A stretch of 17,821 bases of DNA from an uncultured Xanthobacteraceae bacterium (GCA_955652195.1 CATPBC010000469.1:1-17821); one strand, 5' to 3'; numbered from the stretch's first letter, positions 1 to 7,073 are shown. Notes: generated by a model not told the origin, from the sequence alone. Program-made: numbers and translations.

Positions 1-945
1 GCTGCGCGTGTTGACAAAAACCAGCGTGGTGCGATGCGTTCTGATGAGCGCATAAAGTTCGCCGAGCGCATAACGCGCCGAATGGCCGGCCCATGGCAGC
101 CGCTCGTCGCTGTCGAGCATCGACACCTGCGGCGCGGCGCCCGCTTCGGCGACGATCAGATCCGCGCGCGCCGGTCCATCGCGCTGCGGCACCATGAAAC
201 GGCACAGATCCTCGGGCTGCGCGACCGTGGCCGAGAGGCCGATGCTGCTCAACTCCGGTGCGATGGCGAACAGCCGGGCAAGGCCAAGCGACAGCAAGTC
301 GCCGCGCTTCGATGTGACCAGCGCATGGAGCTCGTCGAGAATGACGCGCCGAAGTGCGCCGAACAAATAAGGCGCATCGGCGGAGGCGAGAAGAAGCGCG
401 AGCTGCTCCGGCGTCGTCAGCAGCATGTCAGGCGGATGGCGGCGCTGACGCTGGCGTTTTGACGCCGGCGTATCGCCGGTCCGCGTCTCAAGGCGGATCG
501 GCAGATTCATCTCCGCGACCGGGATTTCAAGATTGCGCGCGACGTCGACGGCGAGTGCCTTCAACGGAGAAATGTAGAGTGTGTGCAGGCCGTATTCCTC
601 TCCCCGCACGCGGGGAGAGGACGGCGAGAACCGAAGGTTCGAGCCGGGTGAGGGGGCGTTGCGGTCGCGCGAGAGGCTCGATGCCCCCTCACCCGACACA
701 CCTTCGGTGTGTCGACCTCTCCCCGCACACGGGGAGAGGTAAATCGCGCTAAGCTCGACCAGGCTCGGCAGAAAGCCGGCCAGCGTCTTGCCGCCGCCAG
801 TCGGCGCGATCAGAAGCGCCGAGCGGCCGGCCTGCGCTTTGGCCAACAGTTCAAGCTGATGCGCCCGCGGGCGCCAGCCGCGACTGGCAAACCAGCGCGT
901 GAATGGTTCCGGAAGGAGCGGCGTCTTGCGGTCGAGCAAATTCAC
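1..945 (-). CDS. Ligase-associated Lhr-like DEAD/DEAH-box DNA helicase, partial (C-terminal part beyond the left edge)
   Basis: ATP-dependent superfamily 2 helicase of the Lhr type, the kind found with bacterial ATP-dependent ligase and exonuclease in DNA repair. My own minus-strand translation gives 315 open codons. Visible motifs are an RAHQ Q-motif-like stretch (about residues 27-30), Walker A APTGGGKT (47-54), motif Ia YISPLKALA (124-132), TTPEQLALLL (177-186), motif II DELH (204-207), motif III LSAT (237-240) and the start of motif IV LVFVNTRS (308-315). The full family protein is above 800 residues, so well over half lies off the window. I chose GTG at 945 because the only in-frame codons upstream run back to the methyltransferase stop, with no better start; no clear Shine-Dalgarno is visible. 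Residues 70-116 are encoded by a palindromic repeat inserted in frame (see 597-739). Identity as ligase-associated is inferred from motifs plus the nearby exonuclease and ligase. Confidence 0.9.
   Translation of the reverse strand, partial: MNLLDRKTPLLPEPFTRWFASRGWRPRAHQLELLAKAQAGRSALLIAPTGGGKTLAGFLPSLVELSAIYLSPCAGRGRHTEGVSGEGASSLSRDRNAPSPGSNLRFSPSSPRVRGEEYGLHTLYISPLKALAVDVARNLEIPVAEMNLPIRLETRTGDTPASKRQRQRRHPPDMLLTTPEQLALLLASADAPYLFGALRRVILDELHALVTSKRGDLLSLGLARLFAIAPELSSIGLSATVAQPEDLCRFMVPQRDGPARADLIVAEAGAAPQVSMLDSDERLPWAGHSARYALGELYALIRTHRTTLVFVNTRS
597..739. repeat. Composite palindromic interspersed element inserted in frame in the helicase gene
   Basis: A 143-bp stretch built of nested inverted repeats. 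The outer hairpins are 597-620 (CCTCTCCCCGC, 2-nt loop, complement) and 716-739 (10-bp stem, 4-nt loop), near copies of one another. Inside are a small GAACC-GAA-GGTTC hairpin at 628-640, a 13-bp inverted pair CGGGTGAGGGGGC at 645-657 with its complement at 683-695, and a 9-bp stem CGACACACC at 694-702 with 706-714. In the minus-strand helicase frame it is fully open and encodes about 47 residues rich in Ser, Arg, Gly and Pro. Such CTCTCCCCG/GGTGAGGGGGC elements are, from memory, scattered through Rhizobiales genomes, mostly between genes; family assignment is not verified. Confidence 0.88.
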
Positions 946-1008
946 CTTGGCAGCGTAGCCGGGAGGGCGAACGATCGTCGAGTGAAACTCGGACCTGTTA
1001 GCGGGCGT

Positions 1009-1968
1009 TCAGTCCTGGCCCGCGCCGCTGTCGCGCCCGTCGGCAACAATGACCAGCCCTGCCACGGGCGCCGCCTTCTCGGTCCGAATCGCAGCCTGCT
1101 CGAGCGCGAGCAGCTTCAAGCCGGCGGCGGCGATGACATCGCGCAAATAAGGCTCGCTATGGGCGAAGCGCAGCGTGGGCAGTAATGCAATGCCGGCGCC
1201 GGAATGGGTCTCTACCGTGAACGCGACAATGCCGGTGGGCGCGAGCACGCGCGCGATGCTGATAAGTATCGGCGCGAGGTCGTTGACATAGACAAAGACA
1301 TCGGCGGCAAGCACGAGATCATATTTGGCGCCCTTGGCGATTTCATCGGCAAGAAAGTCTACAACCTCGCCGACCACGAGCCGATCGTAGAGGGTTTTCG
1401 CCTGCGCGCGGGCGATCATGGCCGCCGACAGATCGACCCCGACTAGCCGCTCGACAAAGGGGCGAAACGCGGCGCCGGCAAGCCCGGTGCCGCAACCGAG
1501 ATCCAGGAGCGAATTGAAATGTATTGCGCGTCCGATCCGCCGCCACGCGGATTCCACCGCATCGCGAAGAAGCGCCGGGCCGCGATAATTCAGATGTTCG
1601 CTCAGCGCGGCGTCATAACGGGCGGCATACTGATCGAACAGCCTGCGCAGATAGGGCTCACTCATTCCCGGCGCCACCCCGGCGCCGAGCCGGGCAAGCT
1701 GTAGCCGCGCGCCGTGGTAATCGTCCGGGTCGGCGCGGCTTGCCGCCCTGAACGCCACCACCGCGCCGTCACGATCGCCGAGCCGGTCGCGGATGGCGCC
1801 GAGCGTAAACCACGCGGTGGCAAAACCCGGTGCGACCTCGACGGTCTGCGCCAGCAGGTCGGCTGCAGCAACAAAATCACCCCGCCCGGCGAGTTCGACG
1901 GCCGCCTTGTAACGGCGATCGCTGAGAAGGTCGCCGGAAGATACAAACAACGGGCCGGTGTCGGTCAC
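1009..1968 (-). CDS. TPR-containing class I SAM-dependent methyltransferase (COG4976-like)
   Basis: A 319-residue predicted cytoplasmic methyltransferase whose substrate cannot be read from sequence. Residues about 18-85 form two TPR-like helical repeats (alternating small residues, with AWFTLGAIRDRLGD and GAVVAFRAASRADPDD). The C-terminal Rossmann domain shows motif I LLDLGCGTGLAG (154-165), the acidic motif II end VGVDLS (176-181) and the post-I stretch DLVLAADVFVYV. This TPR-plus-methyltransferase architecture is that of COG4976. The start is GTG at 1968, only 2 bp from an interspersed repeat, so no normal ribosome-binding site precedes it; TTG at codon 7 is a weak alternative. It lies 63 bp upstream of the helicase start in the same direction, so the two may be co-transcribed. 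A role in repair would be inference from location only. Confidence 0.85.
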   Translation of the reverse strand: MTDTGPLFVSSGDLLSDRRYKAAVELAGRGDFVAAADLLAQTVEVAPGFATAWFTLGAIRDRLGDRDGAVVAFRAASRADPDDYHGARLQLARLGAGVAPGMSEPYLRRLFDQYAARYDAALSEHLNYRGPALLRDAVESAWRRIGRAIHFNSLLDLGCGTGLAGAAFRPFVERLVGVDLSAAMIARAQAKTLYDRLVVGEVVDFLADEIAKGAKYDLVLAADVFVYVNDLAPILISIARVLAPTGIVAFTVETHSGAGIALLPTLRFAHSEPYLRDVIAAAGLKLLALEQAAIRTEKAAPVAGLVIVADGRDSGAGQD

Positions 1969-1970
1969 TA

Positions 1971-2019
1971 GAGCATGATCCCGAAAAGTGGATACCGGTT
2001 TTCGGAAAAGATCATGCTC
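1971..2019. repeat. Interspersed palindromic repeat (GAGCATGATC type)
   Basis: The arms GAGCATGATC (1971-1980) and GATCATGCTC (2010-2019) are perfect complements. Inner arms CCGAAAA (1981-1987) and TTTTCGG (1999-2005) continue the stem, leaving a 4-nt AAAA bulge on one side and a loop of about 11 nt. The sequence resembles a repeat I recall as very common in Bradyrhizobium-like genomes; no database check was possible. It occupies most of the upstream region of the methyltransferase, ending 2 bp before its GTG start. Confidence 0.85.
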
Positions 2020-2031
2020 AAAAAATGAAAT

Positions 2032-2072
2032 TAAAGCGAAATAACAATTCAGCCTAAAATCATTTCGCTTTA
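2032..2072. repeat. Second inverted repeat (TAAAGCGAAAT), probably the other half of the same composite element
   Basis: An 11-bp arm TAAAGCGAAAT at 2032-2042 pairs perfectly with ATTTCGCTTTA at 2062-2072 across a 19-nt AT-rich loop. With the palindrome 13 bp to its left it makes an AT-richer island of about 100 bp in otherwise GC-rich sequence. I infer one composite repeat of about 1970-2073. It could instead act as a bidirectional hairpin between the divergent units, but it lies upstream of both genes, so terminator function is unlikely. Confidence 0.7.
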
Positions 2073-2089
2073 GGGTCGGTGCTCGCGCT

Positions 2090-3208
2090 GTGGTCGATCG
2101 TGATTATTTATCACCCGTGATCCGTCCTGAAGACATCTTGGTGCGTTCGCCCTCCGGGGTTTGCTGCAAGCTCGGCGGCTTCCATATCGATCCCACCCGG
2201 CCGGTGGAACGCGCCGTCATCACCCATGCCCATTCCGATCACGCCCGCGCCGGGCATGGCGCGGTGCTGGCGACGCAGGAAACGCTCGATCTGATGCGGC
2301 TGCGCTACGGCGAGGCTTTCGCCGGCAGCACGCAGGCCATGGCTTACGGCGAAAGCATCAGTCTCGCCGGCGCGAAGATCACGCTGCATCCTGCCGGCCA
2401 TATATTGGGCTCGGCGCAGGTCGCGGTCGAGGTCGATGGGCTGCGCGTTGTCGCCTCCGGCGATTACAAAAATGCGGCCGACCCAACCTGCGCGCCGTTC
2501 GAACTCGTCCGCTGCGATCTTTTCATCACCGAGGCGACCTTCGCGCTGCCGGTGTTTCGCCACGGCGATGCGCACGCCGAGATCGAAAAGCTTTTGCATT
2601 CGCTGGCGCTGTTTCCCGAGCGTGCGCACTTGGTTGGCGCCTACTCGCTGGGCAAGGCGCAGCGCGTGATCGCGCTGTTGCGTCAAGCCGGCTACGACGC
2701 GCCGATTTATCTGCACGGCGCGATGGAGAAGATCACAGACTATTATATCTCGCGCGGCATTGCGCTTGGCGAATTGCGGCTGGCGCGCGGCGCAACCAAA
2801 GCAAATCTCGCCGGCACCATCACGCTCTGTCCGCCGGCGGCCTTGACCGACCTGTGGACGCGCCGCTTTCCCGATCCCGTTGCCGCATTCGCGTCCGGCT
2901 GGATGCGGGTGCGCGCCCGCGCCCGCCAGCAAGGCGTCGCGCTGCCGCTGGTCATTTCCGATCATGCCGATTGGGACGGGCTGACGGCGACAGTCGGTGC
3001 AACTGGCGCTGGCGAAATTTGGGTTACCCACGGCCAGGAGGACGCGCTGGTGCACTGGTGCGCCACGCGCGGATTGAAGGCGCGCCCGCTCGACATCGTT
3101 GGCTATGGCGACGAAGAGGAGATCGGCGATACGGAGGTCAACCAATCAGAGGATGGCGCCGCTCCTTCGCGGGCCGATACGCATGATCAGGACGGCAACG
3201 GCTCATGA
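2090..3208 (+). CDS. Ligase-associated DNA exonuclease (metallo-beta-lactamase/beta-CASP type)
   Basis: A 372-residue nuclease of the metallo-beta-lactamase superfamily, the family named for its linkage to bacterial ATP-dependent DNA ligase. It is expected to trim DNA ends before ligation. Sequence evidence: the opening RPEDILVRSPSGVCCKLGGF is typical of the family, HAHSDH (two-metal site) lies at about residues 46-51, GHILGSAQV and ASGDYK supply the next metal-ligand regions, and VISDHADWDG supplies the late histidine motif. GTG at 2090 is the first start after the repeat; the in-frame GTG at 2117 (VIRPEDILV) is also possible and closer to where homologues usually begin. The 3' end overlaps the ligase start by 4 nt (ATGA at 3205-3208), which implies translational coupling. 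Confidence 0.92.
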   Translation: MVDRDYLSPVIRPEDILVRSPSGVCCKLGGFHIDPTRPVERAVITHAHSDHARAGHGAVLATQETLDLMRLRYGEAFAGSTQAMAYGESISLAGAKITLHPAGHILGSAQVAVEVDGLRVVASGDYKNAADPTCAPFELVRCDLFITEATFALPVFRHGDAHAEIEKLLHSLALFPERAHLVGAYSLGKAQRVIALLRQAGYDAPIYLHGAMEKITDYYISRGIALGELRLARGATKANLAGTITLCPPAALTDLWTRRFPDPVAAFASGWMRVRARARQQGVALPLVISDHADWDGLTATVGATGAGEIWVTHGQEDALVHWCATRGLKARPLDIVGYGDEEEIGDTEVNQSEDGAAPSRADTHDQDGNGS

Positions 3209-4911
3209 ACCGCTTTGCCGAGCTCCTCGACCGTCTCGCCTATGAGCCGAGCCGCAATAACAAACTGCGGCTGATGATCGATTATTTTCGCTCGACAGGC
3301 GATCCCGAACGCGGCTGGGCGCTGGCCGCGCTTACCGGCGCGCTCAGCTTCCCGCATGCCAAACCTAGCCTGATCCGCAGCCTGATCGCGGAGCGCACCG
3401 ATCCGGTGCTGTTCGAATTATCCTACGACTATGTCGGCGACCTTTCCGAGACCATCGCGCTGATGTGGCCGAGCGCTGCGCCGTCCTCCGCTCCTGGCTT
3501 TGGCAAAGTCCAAGCTGCCGACCAAGAACTGACGCTCACGCGCGTTGTCGAGACGCTGGCAACGCTCGGCAAGGCGCAACTGCCGCAGCAATTGGCGCGC
3601 TGGCTCGATGCCCTGGACGAGACCGGGCGCTGGGCGCTGATCAAGCTCGTCACCGGCGGCTTTCGCGTCGGCGTCTCGGCGCGTCTGGCCAAGGCCGCGG
3701 TCGCCGCGCTGGCCGACAAGGACGTCCACGACATCGAAGTGATCTGGCCCGCGCTGGCGCCGCCGTACGGCGAACTATTTGCCTGGCTGGAGGGCCGCGC
3801 CGAGCGGCCCGCCAGCGGCGATCCGGCATCGTTCCGGCCGCCGATGCTGGCGCATGCCCTCGACGACGCCGACCTCGCCGCGCTTAAGCCCGAGGACTTC
3901 ATGGCCGAATGGAAATGGGACGGCATCCGCGTGCAGGCGGTGGCCGGCAGGCTTGGTACCGAGCCCGAAGACGGCAAGCTCGTCGCCCGGCTTTATTCAC
4001 GCACCGGCGAAGAAATCTCCAAAAGCTTCCCCGATCTCCTTGACGCGCTGCGCCTGCCCGGCGCTATCGATGGCGAGCTCTTGATCATGCGCGATGGCCG
4101 GGTGCAATCCTTCAACGTTCTACAGCAGCGGCTTAATCGCAAAACCGTCACCGCTAAGCTCATGGCGGAATTTCCCGCGCATCTGCGCGCCTACGACCTC
4201 CTTGCCGAGGGCGATGAGGATCTGCGCGAACGGCCTTTCGCCGAACGCCGGGCCAGGCTGGAACGCTTCGTAGCGCGGCTTAGCGACGAGCGGATCGACC
4301 TGTCGCCGCTGATCGCGTTCCGCAGCTGGAAGGAGCTCATGGCGGCGCGAAAGAATCCCGCCGCGGCGGGCGCCGGCGCGGATGCGGCGGCGGTCGAGGG
4401 CGTCATGCTCAAAGATCGGGTGGCGCTCTACCTGCCGGGCCGGCCGAAAGGACTATGGTGGAAATGGAAGCGCGATCCGTTCATCATCGATGCGGTGTTG
4501 ATGTATGCGCAGCGCGGCCACGGCAAACGATCGTCGTATTACTCCGATTACACATTCGGGGTGTGGACGCAGGGCGGGCAAGGCGACGAGTTGGTTCCGG
4601 TGGGCAAGGCGTATTTCGGCTTCACCGACGAGGAGCTGTTGCAGATCGATCGGTTCGTGCGGCGCAATACGATCGAGCGTTTCGGCCCGGTGCGTGAGGT
4701 CCTGCATGACCCCGATCGTGGGCTGGTCCTGGAGGTGGCATTCGAAGGCCTGCAGCGGTCCTCGCGCCACAAATCCGGCCTGGCAATGCGATTCCCGCGC
4801 ATCAATCGGCTGCGCTGGGACAAACCCCCGAAGGAGGCGGACCGCCTCGATCGGCTGGAGGCATTGATCCAGCGCATCGAGCAGGGACATTTGCAGGGGC
4901 AGATCGCGTGA
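3205..4911 (+). CDS. ATP-dependent DNA ligase (repair-type, exonuclease/helicase-associated)
   Basis: A 568-residue ATP-dependent ligase that seals nicks in duplex DNA. The order is an N-terminal helical DNA-binding domain (about 1-190), an adenylation domain with the KWDG nucleotidyl-lysine motif (K237 in EWKWDGIRVQ), DGELL motif III (about residues 289-293), EGVMLK motif IV (398-403), the WWKWKRD motif V, and a C-terminal OB domain ending about residue 550. A short Ala/Gly-rich stretch (about residues 384-397) precedes motif IV. The length and set of neighbours match the ligase sometimes annotated as cisplatin-damage-response ligase in alphaproteobacteria. It overlaps the exonuclease upstream and the GNAT gene downstream by 4 nt each, so the three are probably on one mRNA. 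Its exact Lig-letter name varies between species, so no symbol is given. Confidence 0.95.
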   Translation: MNRFAELLDRLAYEPSRNNKLRLMIDYFRSTGDPERGWALAALTGALSFPHAKPSLIRSLIAERTDPVLFELSYDYVGDLSETIALMWPSAAPSSAPGFGKVQAADQELTLTRVVETLATLGKAQLPQQLARWLDALDETGRWALIKLVTGGFRVGVSARLAKAAVAALADKDVHDIEVIWPALAPPYGELFAWLEGRAERPASGDPASFRPPMLAHALDDADLAALKPEDFMAEWKWDGIRVQAVAGRLGTEPEDGKLVARLYSRTGEEISKSFPDLLDALRLPGAIDGELLIMRDGRVQSFNVLQQRLNRKTVTAKLMAEFPAHLRAYDLLAEGDEDLRERPFAERRARLERFVARLSDERIDLSPLIAFRSWKELMAARKNPAAAGAGADAAAVEGVMLKDRVALYLPGRPKGLWWKWKRDPFIIDAVLMYAQRGHGKRSSYYSDYTFGVWTQGGQGDELVPVGKAYFGFTDEELLQIDRFVRRNTIERFGPVREVLHDPDRGLVLEVAFEGLQRSSRHKSGLAMRFPRINRLRWDKPPKEADRLDRLEALIQRIEQGHLQGQIA

Positions 4912-5405
4912 TGCGCCACGCAGCGCGCGCTTTGCCAGCGGCCAAGCTCCGCCGCGGCCGGATCGGCGATCTCGACGCCCTCGTCGAGTTGGAGCGCGCA
5001 GTCTTCACCACCGACATCCTGTCGCGGCGAAGTTTTCGCCGCTTTCTCACCGCATCAAGCGCGACATTGCTGGTGGCGGAGATCGCCGGCCAATTGGCCG
5101 GTTATGTGCTCGTTCTCTATCCACCGCGCTCGAAACTGGCACGGCTCTATTCCATAGCGGTCGCCCCGCATTTCGGACGGCGCGGCGTGGGGCCACTCCT
5201 TCTTGCTGCCGGGGAACAGGCGGCACGGCGGCGCGGCCGGCGGGTCATGCGTCTCGAAGTGCGCGAGCACAATCGCCGCGCCGTTGCCCGCTACAAAAAA
5301 ACCGGCTACCGCCTGTTCGGGCGGCACGGGACGTATTATGACGATCGCGCCGACGCGCTCCGCTTCGACAAGCCGCTTGTTGAGGAACCGCACCGGCTTT
5401 CATGA
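4908..5405 (+). CDS. GNAT family N-acetyltransferase, resembling the acetyltransferase half of GNAT/C39-peptidase proteins
   Basis: A 165-residue GNAT-fold acetyltransferase with RimI-like features: RRGRIGDLDALVELERAVF at the N terminus, LYSIAVAPHF leading into the acetyl-CoA loop GRRGVGPLLL (about 90-99), and a C-terminal EVREHNRRAVARYKKTGY segment. The start is GTG at 4908 in a GTGATG string; ATG at 4911 would cost one residue. It overlaps the ligase stop by 4 nt. The RLSRRSFRRFL-like helix and the YYDDRADALRFDKPL ending match, from memory, the GNAT part of fused GNAT/C39-like peptidases encoded next to RLAN-type ATP-grasp ligases, and such a ligase follows here at 5584. Here the protein stops after the GNAT domain. 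Substrate unknown; acetylation of a peptide or amino-acid amine made with the ligase is inference. Confidence 0.85.
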   Translation: MMRHAARALPAAKLRRGRIGDLDALVELERAVFTTDILSRRSFRRFLTASSATLLVAEIAGQLAGYVLVLYPPRSKLARLYSIAVAPHFGRRGVGPLLLAAGEQAARRRGRRVMRLEVREHNRRAVARYKKTGYRLFGRHGTYYDDRADALRFDKPLVEEPHRLS

Positions 5406-5583
5406 GTCTGTTACATACCACTCTGACTCTGGTCCCCAAATCGGCTTTCCCGGTGGACAATCGCGGGCAGTGCAGTCGCCATCCTCGCAAATTCCGGCTA
5501 TGACGAACGCGTGCCGCGCCTGACCTCAATTGCATGACCGGCCTGATTTCATATTTCGGCATCGATCTGGAAGGGACCTGCCC
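5406..5583 (+). other. 178-bp gap with nested short frames between the GNAT and ATP-grasp genes
   Basis: This is the only long break in an otherwise overlapping gene string. A plus-strand frame without its own obvious start reads up to TGA 5535-5537 and ends ILANSGYDERVPRLTSIA. Its stop overlaps ATG 5534 of a 17-codon frame, MTGLISYFGIDLEGTCP, whose TGA (5585-5587) overlaps the ATG of the ATP-grasp gene. The region might be the scar of a lost or shrunken gene, such as a C39-like peptidase, or a leader. No peptidase motif (no CGPA-type active site) and no convincing terminator or promoter was seen. Confidence 0.4.
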
Positions 5584-5587
5584 ATGA
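5534..5587 (+). CDS. Possible 17-residue leader/coupling ORF before the ATP-grasp gene
   Basis: ATG at 5534 opens MTGLISYFGIDLEGTCP and stops at TGA 5585-5587, overlapping the next gene's ATG by 4 nt in the same ATGA arrangement seen elsewhere in the window. No strong Shine-Dalgarno lies upstream of 5534. The AAGGGA site for the downstream gene is inside this frame. It may be chance; its only support is the two-step overlap geometry. Confidence 0.25.
   Translation: MTGLISYFGIDLEGTCP
5569..5576 (+). promoter_or_regulatory. Shine-Dalgarno GGAAGGGA that fixes the ATP-grasp start at ATG 5584
   Basis: GGAAGGGA lies 7 nt before ATG 5584. A longer reading from TTG 5530 would add 18 residues that do not resemble the family N terminus, so ATG 5584 is preferred. 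Confidence 0.7.
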
Positions 5588-7047
5588 CCGGCTGGGTCAT
5601 CCTCGTCGACCAGTCCCGCGACCTGCCGAACGCCGAGACCCCTCACAAGGTCATCACCACAAGCGAATACCTGGCGCGGCCTCGTTTGTTCGAAATGGGA
5701 CGGCCGAAGCTCGTCAATCTCGCCCGCTCCTATGCCTACCAATCGAAAGGCTATTACGCCTCGCTGCTTGCCGAGGCGCGCGGCCATCGCGTGGTGCCGA
5801 CCGTCGAGACCATGCTCGAATTGCGCGAGCAGAAGCTGTACGAGCATGCCCTGCCCGACCTTGAGGAAGAGCTGAACCGCTGCGCCAGGCGCGCCGATTT
5901 CCAATCGGTTGGCGAGTTCAAGCTATTGGTCTGTTTTGGCATCGCCCGCGACGATCGTTTCGAGCCGTTCGGGCGGCTCTTGTTCGACTGGTTCCGATGT
6001 CCCGCGCTCGAGGTGATCGTCGAAACCGGCGGCAGTTGGCTGTCGATCGACCGCATCCGGCCGCGCGCCATCACCCGGTTGGCCAATGGCGAAGCCGAAT
6101 TCTTCCGCGAGTCGCTACATAATCATACCAAGCGCGAATGGCGCGATCCCAAAGCGCGCTCGGTCGCAAAGTACGATCTCGCCGTGCTTCTCGATCCCAA
6201 CGAGAAAACCGCGCCGTCCTCCCTGGATACGATCAAGCACTTCGGCCGCATCGCCGAAAAAATGTCGGTCGACGTCGAACCGATCACCAAGCGTCAGCTC
6301 GCCGAACTCGCCGAATTCGACGGCTTGTTCATCCGCGAGACCACCTCGATCGATAATCACACCTACCGCTTCGCCCGGCGCGCGTGGCAGGAAGGCATGC
6401 CGGTCATCGACGATCCGATCTCGATGATCCGCTGCACCAATAAAGTGTTTCTGATGGAGCTCCTACAGCAGAACCAGGTGCCGACGCCGCCAACCGTGAT
6501 CGTCGCCGAAGACACCGACCTCGGCAAAGCGATCGACGAACTCGGACTACCGCTGGTGGTCAAAATCCCGGACGGCTCGTTTTCTCGCGGCGTGCACAAG
6601 ATCACTTCACCTGCCGAGTTTCGGCGCATCTGCGACGAGTTGTTCGAAGAGACCGATCTGCTTCTGGCGCAGAAATTCCTGCCGACCGATTTCGACTGGC
6701 GGGTCGGCGTTCTTGCCGGCGAGCCGCTTTTCGTCTGCCAGTACCGCATGGCGCGCGGCCACTGGCAGGTGGTGAAGTACCGGCCGGACGGCTCTTCGCA
6801 TGAAGGCGGCTTTCGCGCCTTCGGTCTCGACCAGGCGCCGCCCGAGGTGATCGACGTCGCGGTGCGCGCGGCGCGGCCGATCGGCGACGGCTTCTACGGC
6901 GTCGACCTCAAACAGACTGCCGACGGCATTGTCGTCATGGAAGTCAACGACAATCCCAGCCTTGAACACGGCATCGAAGATTCCGTGGGCAAGGACGAAA
7001 TCTGGATGCGGCTGTTGCGCTGGTTCGTCGACCGCTTTGAGCAGTAG
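5584..7047 (+). CDS. RimK-family ATP-grasp ligase with N-terminal RLAN-type domain
   Basis: A 487-residue protein with two parts. Residues 1 to about 150 (WVILVDQSRDLPNAETPHKV, then YLARPRLF and YAYQSKGYYASLLAEARGHRV) match the RimK-like ATP-grasp N-terminal (RLAN) domain. Residues about 270-487 form an ATP-grasp core with the nucleotide-binding lysine K327 in VVKIPDGSFSRGVHKI, the hinge LLAQKFLPTDFDWRVGVL, and the Mg-binding site GVDLK (D441) plus EVNDNPS (E453, N455). The family forms carboxylate-amine bonds from an acyl-phosphate intermediate. The length and RLAN domain separate it from the roughly 300-residue ribosomal S6-modifying RimK, so S6 as substrate is unlikely. The upstream GNAT gene is its usual companion. 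No known product. Confidence 0.9.
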   Translation: MTGWVILVDQSRDLPNAETPHKVITTSEYLARPRLFEMGRPKLVNLARSYAYQSKGYYASLLAEARGHRVVPTVETMLELREQKLYEHALPDLEEELNRCARRADFQSVGEFKLLVCFGIARDDRFEPFGRLLFDWFRCPALEVIVETGGSWLSIDRIRPRAITRLANGEAEFFRESLHNHTKREWRDPKARSVAKYDLAVLLDPNEKTAPSSLDTIKHFGRIAEKMSVDVEPITKRQLAELAEFDGLFIRETTSIDNHTYRFARRAWQEGMPVIDDPISMIRCTNKVFLMELLQQNQVPTPPTVIVAEDTDLGKAIDELGLPLVVKIPDGSFSRGVHKITSPAEFRRICDELFEETDLLLAQKFLPTDFDWRVGVLAGEPLFVCQYRMARGHWQVVKYRPDGSSHEGGFRAFGLDQAPPEVIDVAVRAARPIGDGFYGVDLKQTADGIVVMEVNDNPSLEHGIEDSVGKDEIWMRLLRWFVDRFEQ

Positions 7048-7073
7048 GATTTCGTAAGAATGGCGAGCCGCCG

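Noticed and set aside
597..739. CRISPR-like or rho-independent terminator interpretation of the repeat
   Set aside because: There is no regular repeat-spacer array, the hairpins have no T-run, and the helicase frame continues through them.
34..1185. Plus-strand open frames of 132-158 codons overlapping the helicase region
   Set aside because: They are antisense to an open minus-strand frame that shows ordered helicase motifs, and they are rich in Arg/Ala with no recognisable domain, as expected of shadow frames in GC-rich DNA. Part of one is simply the palindromic repeat.
2111..3145. 344-codon minus-strand open frame opposite the exonuclease
   Set aside because: The plus strand encodes a clear metallo-beta-lactamase-fold nuclease; the antisense frame has no domain and a His/Arg/Gly-rich composition typical of antisense reading.
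5402..5523. Transposase remnant suggested by the reading VTYHSDSGPQ (compare YHSDRGSQ of IS3-type transposases)
   Set aside because: Only a few residues match, the rest of the DDE region is absent, and there are no terminal inverted repeats; treated as chance.
5584..7047. Ribosomal protein S6 glutamate ligase RimK
   Set aside because: The protein is much longer than RimK, has the RLAN N-terminal domain, and sits with a GNAT gene, so the S6-modifying role is not supported.
7048..7073. Bidirectional terminator between the convergent ATP-grasp and tsaD genes
   Set aside because: The 26-bp spacer has no stable inverted repeat or T-run.
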